DNA of 57,073 nt from an uncultured bacterium (GTDB lineage: Bacteria; Nitrospirota; Thermodesulfovibrionia; Thermodesulfovibrionales; CALJEL01). A program made the translations under genes and the position numbers. Every line of letters begins with the position of its first letter. Position 1 is the stretch's first letter. The stretch lies in contig CALJEL010000016.1 in assembly GCA_938074335.1 (NCBI GenBank), forward strand, positions 1 to 57,073. The letters are read 5' to 3'. Positions 8,134 through 15,543 of this stretch are shown here, piece after piece. The notes beneath the pieces are model-generated. The model ran no database searches, was not told the origin of the DNA, and saw only the letters and a program-made list of their open reading frames with translations.

Positions 8134-8967
8134 ATGCTCAGATATCTCATAACAGGAAAGGATGGACAGCTTGCCACAGAGTTTCTTAAAAGGTTTGAAG
8201 GAGAGGCTGCAGGATTCTCCCATAAGGATCTTGACATAGGTAACCTGGACCAGGTCCTGGAATGCCTCCAGGGTCTCAAACCACAGATAATTATCAATTG
8301 TGCTGCCTACAACTATGTGGACCTGGCAGAGTCAAGATATTATGATGCCATAAGGACAAATACCATAGGGGTGAGGAATCTTGCCTATGGAGCAAAGAAG
8401 ATCGGAGCCCTTCTTGTGCATTTCAGCACGGATTATGTCTTTGATGGTACAAAAAGGATACCCTATACAGAAGAGGATGAACCCAATCCATTGAGTCTTT
8501 ATGGTAAGAGTAAATATATGGGTGAATTATCTATAAAAGAGGAGCTTCTAAATTATCTCATATTCAGGGTAAGCTGGGTCTTTGGTGAGGGAAGACAGAA
8601 TTTTATATATAAACTCCTTACATGGGCAAAGGATAAAGAGCGTCTTCAGATCGCCTTTGATGAAGTCTCATGCCCCACCTCAACAACTACCATTGTTGAG
8701 ATAACACTCAGGGCATTAAAAGAAAGACTGACAGGCCTTTATCATCTTACAAACAGCGGCTATGCCTCAAGATATGAATGGGCAGTCTTTATCCTGAAAA
8801 GCCTCGGGATAAAAAAGGAGGTTACACCTGTATCATCAGCAATCTTTAACCTGCCTGCAAAAAGGCCAGATTTTTCTGCCATGAGTAACAAGAGGATATC
8901 AGGACTCCTTGAGCTCTCAATCCCCACATGGCAGGAGGCAACCCTTGAAAGATTAAAGAGGCTTTAA
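8134..8967 (+). CDS. rfbD: dTDP-4-dehydrorhamnose reductase
   Basis: RfbD makes the last step to dTDP-L-rhamnose using NAD(P)H. The 277-residue protein has the short-chain dehydrogenase fold with a GKDGQLATEF nucleotide-binding segment, FSTDYVFDG and YGKSKYMGE (Tyr-x3-Lys catalytic pair), and the conserved FR.SWVFGEG. It lies 3 nt after rfbB and converges on the dehydrogenase gene on the other strand with a 7-nt gap. Confidence 0.92.
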   Translation: MLRYLITGKDGQLATEFLKRFEGEAAGFSHKDLDIGNLDQVLECLQGLKPQIIINCAAYNYVDLAESRYYDAIRTNTIGVRNLAYGAKKIGALLVHFSTDYVFDGTKRIPYTEEDEPNPLSLYGKSKYMGELSIKEELLNYLIFRVSWVFGEGRQNFIYKLLTWAKDKERLQIAFDEVSCPTSTTTIVEITLRALKERLTGLYHLTNSGYASRYEWAVFILKSLGIKKEVTPVSSAIFNLPAKRPDFSAMSNKRISGLLELSIPTWQEATLERLKRL

Positions 8968-8974
8968 CAGCATC

Positions 8975-10057
8975 TCAGGCCTTTCTGTATTTCATTGCCT
9001 TCAAGACTCTTTCTTTAGCAATTGCCTCTCCTGCCCTTCTTGGAGATACCTTCTCCTCATAGGATTTCTTAAGGATGAGCTCCGTATTCTTTTTTATCTT
9101 AGTCTCAATTGACCTGAAGGCCTCATCAGCGGTCCTTCTTGCATATTCCATGGCAGCCATAATAACTCCACCAGCATTGGCGATAAAATCAGGAACCACC
9201 ATGATCCCCCTTTTATAAAGAACCTCCTCTGCCTTCTCACTAACAGGTATATTGGCACCCTCAAGAACTATCCTTGCCTTTACTGAATCCACATTCTTTT
9301 CATTTATAACATCAGCAGTGGCAGCAGGAATAAGGATATCGCAGCTAAGAGCGAAGATATCCTGAGAGGAAAGCCTCTCCCCATCAGGATAATCTATCAC
9401 AGAGCCCCTTTCATCTTTTATTCTTAAAAGTCTCTCAATATCAAGTCCATGAGGAGAATAGATCGTTCCCTTTGAATCTGCAACAGCCACAACCTCTGCA
9501 CCCCTCTGAAACAAGAATCTTGCTGCAGCCCTTCCAACACTTCCAAAACCCTGAATCGCTATCTTTGATCCTTTAAGATTTATTCCTGCATAGTGGCAGG
9601 CAATCTCTCCTGCTATTGAGAGCCCGAAGCCTGTGGCACCCAGTCTGTCCAGTGGTAGCCCTCCTATCTCCTCTGGAAGGCCTACTGCCCTTGCTGTTTC
9701 ATCGTATATCCATGCCATTGATTCTTCATTGCTACCCATATCAGGCCCTGGTATATAGTCATCCAATCTTTTTATTGCCCTTGCAAAGGCCCTGAAATAT
9801 TCTTCAATATGGGGTGATTTCGGCTCTGCGATGATACCAGCCTTTCCACCTCCATGGGCAAGACCTGCAATGGAGTTTTTAAATGTCATTGTCCTTGCAA
9901 GCCTTATAACCTCCTCTCTGGTAACACCAGGTGATACCCTCACACCACCAATGGAAGGACCAAGGGCAGTACTGTCAATAACCACTATAGCCCTCAGGTT
10001 TAATCTTGGAAAATAAAGCTCCTCAATCCTCTCAGGACCTATCTCATCAAAGAACAT
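8975..10057 (-). CDS. Glu/Leu/Phe/Val dehydrogenase family protein
   Basis: This 360-residue protein belongs to the amino-acid dehydrogenase family that interconverts an amino acid and its 2-oxo acid with NAD(P). Visible motifs are TFKNSIAGLAHGGGKAG (substrate and catalytic lysines), PGPDMGSNEESMAW and the cofactor motif GFGSVG. It is shorter than typical hexameric glutamate dehydrogenases (about 420), and substrate cannot be assigned. I chose the ATG at 10057 because GGGGAG lies 5 nt upstream. An in-frame ATG at 10069 also exists. It follows the HEPN gene by 13 nt and may be cotranscribed with that module. Confidence 0.88.
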   Translation of the reverse strand: MFFDEIGPERIEELYFPRLNLRAIVVIDSTALGPSIGGVRVSPGVTREEVIRLARTMTFKNSIAGLAHGGGKAGIIAEPKSPHIEEYFRAFARAIKRLDDYIPGPDMGSNEESMAWIYDETARAVGLPEEIGGLPLDRLGATGFGLSIAGEIACHYAGINLKGSKIAIQGFGSVGRAAARFLFQRGAEVVAVADSKGTIYSPHGLDIERLLRIKDERGSVIDYPDGERLSSQDIFALSCDILIPAATADVINEKNVDSVKARIVLEGANIPVSEKAEEVLYKRGIMVVPDFIANAGGVIMAAMEYARRTADEAFRSIETKIKKNTELILKKSYEEKVSPRRAGEAIAKERVLKAMKYRKA

Positions 10058-10070
10058 CTTACTCCCCATG

Positions 10071-10484
10071 CTACAAGTTTAAAGATTTTTCAATATATTG
10101 AATATATCTTTCAACATCACTCAGTTTACTTAATGCCTCTGTGCAGATCCGATTATAATCGATCCTTTCATAATCATGGGCAAGAAAATTTCTAAACGAG
10201 GCAATGCGAGCAAAGCTATAAGCAAATTCAGGTGGAATGATTTTATTTTCACCAAGTATATCTATAGCCTCACTATAACTCTGAGGAGTTCTGAGGTCTT
10301 TGTATCTGATGATCATCTCTGCTAAAGAAATAGAGGTATCAGCAATAAGATACAGATAATGTAATAAGGCACCTCTGTATACAGGGTCAATCAAGATCTT
10401 CTTCTCGCACTCCCTCTCAATATCCTTAAGAATTCTGATATATTCCCTCGTCCTTTCAATCCTTATCCTGATCGGTTCTATCAT
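10071..10484 (-). CDS. hepT: HepT-like HEPN toxin (RNase)
   Basis: The 137-residue helical protein contains RNFLAHDY near residue 102, which is the RX4HXY motif of HepT-type HEPN ribonucleases. In studied pairs the tyrosine of this motif is AMPylated by the MNT partner to silence the toxin. The gene overlaps the MNT gene upstream in an ATGA arrangement, as in known mntA-hepT modules, and the dehydrogenase gene follows 13 nt later. Toxicity in this host is inference. Confidence 0.85.
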   Translation of the reverse strand: MIEPIRIRIERTREYIRILKDIERECEKKILIDPVYRGALLHYLYLIADTSISLAEMIIRYKDLRTPQSYSEAIDILGENKIIPPEFAYSFARIASFRNFLAHDYERIDYNRICTEALSKLSDVERYIQYIEKSLNL

Positions 10485-10948
10485 CTTCCAAGAAGGGCCT
10501 TCCTCTGCTCTTTAAAATCTATTGTATCATGAATGATACGGACTTCAAAGTCCTTCCTTAAGGAAATATCTTCATCATACACGATTATGCCCTCTCTGAT
10601 GATATCGTCCATCAAGATAATATTTTGGGTAGTATTAAGGACCAGAAGATCGATATTATTTCTTCTGAGCTCCCTGCTCAGAAAAAGGGTAAGTTGAAGT
10701 TCTTCTTCAAGTGAGGGGCTTCTGTTAAAATATACAGCTATATCAATATCACTAAGAGGTCCTGAAAGACCCCTGGGGATGGAACCAAATAGATAGGCAA
10801 ACCTCACCTTTATGGTATTGTCTGTAAGATTAAATCTCTTAAAGAGCTCCCTTAATTTCTCTTCAATCTGTTGCACAAAACCCTCTGTTTTCACCGTAAT
10901 GCCCACAGAATCCAATAAACCCTTCAATAAAACTGGCAGGCTGCCCAT
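10481..10948 (-). CDS. mntA: MntA-like minimal nucleotidyltransferase antitoxin
   Basis: The product has the nucleotidyltransferase signature GS-x10-DxD in FGSIPRGLSGPLSDIDIAV around residue 52, followed by strands typical of MNT domains. It would AMPylate and neutralise the neighbouring HepT. The 155-residue reading is long at the N-terminus, and its first 12 codons, including the ATG at 10948, lie inside repeat copy 2. Either the repeat supplied the start or translation begins further in, for example at a GTG. The catalytic core is intact. Confidence 0.82.
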   Translation of the reverse strand: MGSLPVLLKGLLDSVGITVKTEGFVQQIEEKLRELFKRFNLTDNTIKVRFAYLFGSIPRGLSGPLSDIDIAVYFNRSPSLEEELQLTLFLSRELRRNNIDLLVLNTTQNIILMDDIIREGIIVYDEDISLRKDFEVRIIHDTIDFKEQRKALLGR

Positions 10949-11057
10949 ATTTCGGGGTTCACGGACTGAAGCTTATTTCACCCCTTGCTCTAAAGGCAAT
11001 ACTCACACCCCGGAAAATCTGACGATTTTCTGGGGATCCCGCTTGCAACACCTTAAT
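10913..11057 (-). repeat. Dispersed two-hairpin repeat, copy 2 (chimeric stem)
   Basis: This 145-nt copy is in the opposite orientation to copy 1 and matches copy 3 closely at the outer end. Hairpin I is intact (CCCCGGAAAATC/GATTTTCTGGGG, near 11008-11035). In hairpin II the left arm reads CACGGACTGAAG, as in copy 3. The right arm reads TTTCACCCCTTG, like the arm of copy 1, so the two arms no longer pair fully. It provides the first codons of the MNT gene. Confidence 0.85.
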
Positions 11058-11100
11058 AGATCAGTAGACCAGCAGTCCTTATTAAGAATATTTTATCATA

Positions 11101-11212
11101 CTTAACTGTTGCTCTGTTTATTAGCTACTGCTCTGCTGCGCTGTTGCTCTTCTGGTCTAAGAAGACTTTGAGGCAGCCTGGCAGTAGGGTACCGGCAAAA
11201 TAGGGTTTTCAC
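11101..11212. repeat. GCTCT/GCTGT tract and shared module
   Basis: Positions 11105-11155 form a low-complexity tract of CTGTTGCTCT-like units of the same kind that flank the other repeat copies. Positions 11171-11212 carry a module (AGGCAGCCTG then GTAGGGTA.CGGCAAAA) that recurs with a few changes at 52601-52640. No gene is seen in this gap. Confidence 0.6.
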
Positions 11213-11243
11213 ACAGGGCTTTCAAGCTCCTTTAAACTCAGGG

Positions 11244-11249
11244 TATAAT
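11244..11249 (+). promoter_or_regulatory. Perfect -10 hexamer just before kinase start
   Basis: TATAAT ends 11 nt before the ATG of the haem-motif kinase, and there is no Shine-Dalgarno sequence between them. A transcript from this hexamer would begin about 5 nt before the ATG, so a leaderless or near-leaderless mRNA is likely. Confidence 0.45.
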
Positions 11250-11260
11250 ATCATTATAAT

Positions 11261-12916
11261 ATGAGGCTTGGCATATCCGCAAAATTTCTTCTTTCAAGTG
11301 GACTTATCCTCAGTCTCTGCCTTGGCATATCCTTTTACATAATTGCAAAGCATCAGGAATCCCTGATTCTTGAACAGGCAAAGAATGAAGCAAGGGCGAT
11401 ATTCAGACAGATAATCCTTACAAGAAAATGGGTTGCTGATCATGGGGGAATATTTGTTGAACAGAAACCATGGATAAAGCCAAATACCTATCTCAGTCAG
11501 GTGGATGAAGAACCTGCCACCATGGATATAAGGGGCAGAAAATTTATTAAACAAAACCCTGCCTATGTTACAAGAGAGCTATCACGATATGCTAAGGAGA
11601 AGGAGCTATACTGGTTCAAGATCACAAGCCTTAAACTTCTAAATCCAATGAATTCACCTGATGAATGGGAAAGACAGGCTTTGAAGGAATTTGAACTCTC
11701 TAATAAAAAAGAAATGGCAGCTTTTCATAATATCAATGGTCAGAGGTATCTCAGATATATTTCACCCCTTTATGTAGAAGATTCCTGTATGAAGTGTCAT
11801 TCAAAGCAGGGATATAGAGTTGGAGATGTGAGAGGAGCAATAAGTGTGACCATACCTGTAGAAAGGACATTTGCGGAAATAGATAAAAATAGAGAGAGGA
11901 TGCTTATAGCAGCCTTACTCACACTATCCATACTTATGACTACGCTGTACTTCTTTGTAAATAAGCTCACACTCTCACCTCTTAAAAAACTAAAAGAAGC
12001 CATACAGGGTTTTTCAGAAGGAGAGGCTCCTCAGAGAGATCTCCTCAGGACAGGTGATGAGATAGAAAGTATTGCCACCTCCTTCTACCAGATGGCAGAA
12101 AGACTCACGGAATATCATAACTGCCTTCATGACAGGATAAAATCTGCTGTTCAAGAACTGGAAGAGACAAATAAAAAACTGATTGAATCAAACAGACTCC
12201 TCTCCGAGACAAATCAAAAAAAGTCTGACTTCATAGCAAGGGCATCCCATGAGCTGAGGACACCCCTGACATCTATAAAAGGGGCCCTTGATTATCTGAG
12301 CCACAGATTAAATATGCTTGGTCTTAATGGAGATGATGGAGAGTTTGTGGAGATGATTAAAAGGAATACAGACAGATTGATAAAAATGGTAAATGATATG
12401 CTTGATATAGAAAAGATTGAAGCCGGGCTTCAGGAACCTAATATCAGAGAATCAGACCTGTGCGTTATAATTAACGAATGCCTTGAAAACTTCAAACTGG
12501 ACGCTGAATCCAAGGGGATAAGATTCTCACTGGAGATGTCACCACCACTACCCTGCCCTGTTGATGAGGAGAGGATAAAACAGGTCTTTACTAACCTCAT
12601 TTCTAATGCCCTGAGATGGAGTCCACCTGATTCAGGTATATCAATAAAGGCAAAAAGGCTCAACGGTACAATCACAGTGGAGATATCTGATAATGGTCCT
12701 GGTATAGATCCTGAGGAACAGCATAAGGTCTTTGAGAAGTTTTATAAAAGATCAAAGGACGGGACAGGACTGGGGCTTACCATAGCAAAGAGCATCGTGG
12801 AAGCACATGGTGGAGAGATAGGTGTAAAGAGCGATGGAAAGCAAGGAAGCACCTTTTATGTCAGGTTAAGGACTGCGGATAGTCCTGAGGGAATCCCGGG
12901 ACTTAAGACAAAGTGA
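11261..12916 (+). CDS. Membrane sensor histidine kinase with c-type haem motif
   Basis: The 551-residue protein has a membrane helix (about 10-28) and a periplasmic sensor domain resembling DUF3365 (Tll0287-like) with CMKCH at residues 176-180, a covalent haem site. A second helix (about 212-232), a HAMP linker, a HisKA domain with ASHELRTPLTS and phospho-acceptor His near 329, and an HATPase domain with NLISNALRWS, DNGPG and GTGLGLT complete it. It is followed 25 nt later by its response regulator. The haem suggests sensing of redox state or a gaseous ligand such as NO. The pair ends against the nitrate operon, so regulating that operon is a reasonable guess but not shown. Confidence 0.9.
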   Translation: MRLGISAKFLLSSGLILSLCLGISFYIIAKHQESLILEQAKNEARAIFRQIILTRKWVADHGGIFVEQKPWIKPNTYLSQVDEEPATMDIRGRKFIKQNPAYVTRELSRYAKEKELYWFKITSLKLLNPMNSPDEWERQALKEFELSNKKEMAAFHNINGQRYLRYISPLYVEDSCMKCHSKQGYRVGDVRGAISVTIPVERTFAEIDKNRERMLIAALLTLSILMTTLYFFVNKLTLSPLKKLKEAIQGFSEGEAPQRDLLRTGDEIESIATSFYQMAERLTEYHNCLHDRIKSAVQELEETNKKLIESNRLLSETNQKKSDFIARASHELRTPLTSIKGALDYLSHRLNMLGLNGDDGEFVEMIKRNTDRLIKMVNDMLDIEKIEAGLQEPNIRESDLCVIINECLENFKLDAESKGIRFSLEMSPPLPCPVDEERIKQVFTNLISNALRWSPPDSGISIKAKRLNGTITVEISDNGPGIDPEEQHKVFEKFYKRSKDGTGLGLTIAKSIVEAHGGEIGVKSDGKQGSTFYVRLRTADSPEGIPGLKTK

Positions 12917-12941
12917 ATAAGGATACAAAAATTTTAAAGAT

Positions 12942-13631
12942 ATGAAAATGGAAAAACCTCTTATACTTGTGGTGGATGATGACCAAGATATATTGAAGGT
13001 CCTGAAGGCAAATCTTGAACTTCACGATTTCCATGTCCTTACAGCAGACTCCTGTGCCTCTGCCAAAAAGATATTCCTCCATAAAAGACCTGATTTAATA
13101 ATACTCGATATAATGCTTCCTGATGGGGACGGTGTCCAGATTTGCAGGGAGATAAGAAAAGACCATCCCTATCTTCCTGTTATAATGCTCACCGCAAAGG
13201 ACAAGCTTTCAGATAAGGTAATAGGCCTTGAAAGCGGTGCTGATGATTATATAGTAAAACCCTTTGAGACCCTTGAACTCATAGCAAGAATAAAGGCATG
13301 CCTCAGGAGAACAAAACCGAAAGAAGAAGAGATAAGAATAGGAAATCTCTTTATAGACCTGAAAAGAAGACTTGTAAAAAAATCAGAAAGGCCTGTTGAA
13401 CTCACTCCAAAGGAATATAACCTCCTCTGCTATCTTGCAATAAACAGAGAGAGGGTTGTATCAAGGCAAGAGTTGAGGGAACGCCTCTGGAAGGACAACA
13501 AACTCTATTCCTGGAGCAGGGTCATTGATGTTCATATAATGCATCTCCGAGAAAAGATAGAGGATAATCCCTCAGAACCCTCATATATAGTAACAATCCC
13601 GGGGGCAGGGTATAAGTTCAGGGAGGTATAA
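12942..13631 (+). CDS. OmpR/PhoB-type response regulator
   Basis: The 229-residue protein has a receiver domain (VVDDDQD acidic pocket, phospho-acceptor Asp in LIILDIMLPDGDG, Lys in VKPFETLEL) and a winged-helix DNA-binding domain with PVELTPKEYNLLCYLA and RVIDVHIMHLREKIE. It is partner to the haem-motif kinase upstream. Its stop codon is 1 nt from the convergent napD stop, so the two 3' ends must overlap at the RNA level. Confidence 0.93.
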   Translation: MKMEKPLILVVDDDQDILKVLKANLELHDFHVLTADSCASAKKIFLHKRPDLIILDIMLPDGDGVQICREIRKDHPYLPVIMLTAKDKLSDKVIGLESGADDYIVKPFETLELIARIKACLRRTKPKEEEIRIGNLFIDLKRRLVKKSERPVELTPKEYNLLCYLAINRERVVSRQELRERLWKDNKLYSWSRVIDVHIMHLREKIEDNPSEPSYIVTIPGAGYKFREV

Positions 13632-13632
13632 A

Positions 13633-13881
13633 TTACTCCTCATCATAGCAGAAATAGGCAAGATAGACATTACTTATACCTTCTATCTCTTTAAGGCTAT
13701 CCAGTTCTCTCCTTATCCTTCCTTCCACGCCAGGCATACCTTCAAGGTCTCTTTCCATAAGGAATACTATCTTCTGCTCCTTTATATCGTGAACCTCCAG
13801 GTTTCTTTCCTTTAATGCCTCAATAATTAAAGGTATCGCCTCCCTGTCATTTACCTCAATATAGCCACTCACAATAATCAT
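13633..13881 (-). CDS. napD: NapD-type chaperone
   Basis: This 82-residue ferredoxin-fold protein matches NapD in length and pattern, starting MIIVSGYIEVNDREA and ending with an acidic tail. NapD binds the Tat signal of NapA and assists cofactor loading before export. It is the last gene of the nitrate operon and overlaps napH by 4 nt. The assignment rests on length, pattern and context. Similarity in this family is always low. Confidence 0.78.
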   Translation of the reverse strand: MIIVSGYIEVNDREAIPLIIEALKERNLEVHDIKEQKIVFLMERDLEGMPGVEGRIRRELDSLKEIEGISNVYLAYFCYDEE

Positions 13882-14744
13882 CCAGTTCTCCTGAAACCTA
13901 TCTTTATAAGCCTGCCCTTTGTATTACAGGCGTCCACACACCTTCCACAGTAAATACAGTTTGAATCCCTGAGAGACTTGCGGTCAAGATAGGGTGTGAG
14001 TTTTACCTGCATATAACAGAGCTCTTCGCAGTAGTGGCATTCACCACATTCTCCCTCAAGAAACTTTATCCTGATAAGGCTTAATTTATTAAATAATCCA
14101 TATACCTTTCCAACAGGGCAGAGTGTCCTGCACCAGAGCCTTGGGAAAATATAATCAAGGATCAGAAACAAAACTATCATCCCAACTGAAAATACTATTA
14201 CTGTATTGTCCACAGGAAGCCTTAAGACAAGGAAGATACCTCCTGTCAGGAATCTGAAAAAATTTGTTAAATGGGAAAGATAATTCGTAAAAAAAGGTAT
14301 TCCAATAAGGGCTGAAACAATGAGCAGTATGCCGGCAAGACCGTATCCAATCTTTTCTTTACCCTTTCTGATATTCAATCTTAAGCCTTTAACCCTGTCA
14401 ACCATCTCAAATAGAAGGTCCATTGGACAGACCCATCCGCAAAAGGCCCTGCCAATGATAGTGTAAATAGCAAATACCGGTAGAACTGATACTAATGCTA
14501 TAACCGTTAAGTCCTTTGATGAAAAGAGGTTTTCAAGAAAGGCAAAGACATCTATAAGATTCACAAACCACAGGGCAAGAGAACCTGTCAGGCCTCCAAC
14601 AAGGATCTTTATCCTGAGAAATTGCAACAGGAACAAAGCTATTATCCCGAGCATGACAAAACGCCTGAGTGTTGATAAAGGTATTCTTTTCTTAATTCTG
14701 GGATTCAGCTTTTCTGTACCACCCTTATCTGTATTCACGCTCAA
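13878..14744 (-). CDS. napH: Quinol dehydrogenase membrane component NapH
   Basis: NapH passes electrons from the quinol pool towards NapG and NapA. The 288-residue protein has about four or five membrane helices, the paired motifs AFCGWVCPMD and WCRTLCPVGK, and C-terminal ferredoxin motifs CGECHYCEELC and CIYCGRCVDAC. The reading frame overlaps the end of napG by 20 nt. It is the likely entry of electrons, because no napC or nrfH gene is present. Confidence 0.9.
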   Translation of the reverse strand: MSVNTDKGGTEKLNPRIKKRIPLSTLRRFVMLGIIALFLLQFLRIKILVGGLTGSLALWFVNLIDVFAFLENLFSSKDLTVIALVSVLPVFAIYTIIGRAFCGWVCPMDLLFEMVDRVKGLRLNIRKGKEKIGYGLAGILLIVSALIGIPFFTNYLSHLTNFFRFLTGGIFLVLRLPVDNTVIVFSVGMIVLFLILDYIFPRLWCRTLCPVGKVYGLFNKLSLIRIKFLEGECGECHYCEELCYMQVKLTPYLDRKSLRDSNCIYCGRCVDACNTKGRLIKIGFRRTG

Positions 14745-15477
14745 CTATCTTACCTCTTGCCATTATCTCTGGCATATTCATACCATAGACAATATTGTAT
14801 CGCTCTTCAGGAGGCATTGATAAAAGTTTTCTGAATTCTGCTGTATATTTCTCTTTTACCTCTGTATATCTTTCCCTCCTTATAACCTTTACAGCAGAGC
14901 CTCCAAGGGGACAGTATTTCACACAGAGACCGCAGCCAACACAGTTGTCATTTATATAAGGTTGATTTCCCCACTCACCATAAAAAAAATCAAACACCCC
15001 TGCACCCAGGGGGCAGGCCTTACTACAACTCAGGCAGACATCCCCATTCCAGCCAAAACAGAGACTGAAGTCAATCAATGCCATTCCCATCTTCACCTCC
15101 TCCTTATTTACAGGTCTTAATGCACCAGTAGGACATTTTGCAGGACATTCCATACATAATCCACAGGGAAAATCCCTCATGTTTTTTATAAAGGGGGTCC
15201 CGAAGTTTTTAATGTCCTTCAAGCCCGCTATGGCAATGGCATCATATTTCATCACATGGCAGACATTTACACAGACACCGCAGCCTATACATCTTGAACG
15301 AAATTCCCTCTCTGGCAATGCACCTGGTGGCCTTATGAGCCCACCCGCATCAATATCTGGAAGCGGTCCTGTTTCATCTTCCGTAAAGGCCTGTTTAAAA
15401 ACAGTTAAACCATTACCTGCTATTAAAGCAGGGCTTATTGACAATATTTCTATAAACTTTCTTCTTGAAAGTTTCAT
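14725..15477 (-). CDS. napG: Periplasmic ferredoxin-type protein NapG
   Basis: The 250-residue protein starts MKLSRRKFIEIL, a twin-arginine signal, and carries four [4Fe-4S] motifs, starting CIGCGVCVNVC, CGLCMECPAKC, CLSCSKACP and CVGCGLCVKYC. NapG relays electrons from NapH. It lies 66 nt after napA across a strong hairpin and is followed by napH. Confidence 0.92.
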   Translation of the reverse strand: MKLSRRKFIEILSISPALIAGNGLTVFKQAFTEDETGPLPDIDAGGLIRPPGALPEREFRSRCIGCGVCVNVCHVMKYDAIAIAGLKDIKNFGTPFIKNMRDFPCGLCMECPAKCPTGALRPVNKEEVKMGMALIDFSLCFGWNGDVCLSCSKACPLGAGVFDFFYGEWGNQPYINDNCVGCGLCVKYCPLGGSAVKVIRRERYTEVKEKYTAEFRKLLSMPPEERYNIVYGMNMPEIMARGKIVEREYR

Positions 15478-15491
15478 CTGATGAACTAAAA

Positions 15492-15534
15492 ATAGGCTGA
15501 AGGAGTTGCTTAGATATTATTTCCTTCAGCCTAT
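15492..15534 (-). terminator. Hairpin with T-run between napA and napG
   Basis: A 13-bp perfect stem (15492-15504 with 15522-15534, ATAGGCTGAAGGA) with a 17-nt loop begins 9 nt after the napA stop. In the direction of transcription it is followed by TTTTTAG. It would act as a partial terminator or as a 3'-end stabiliser that lowers napGHD relative to napA. Confidence 0.75.
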
Positions 15535-15543
15535 CTCAGCTAT

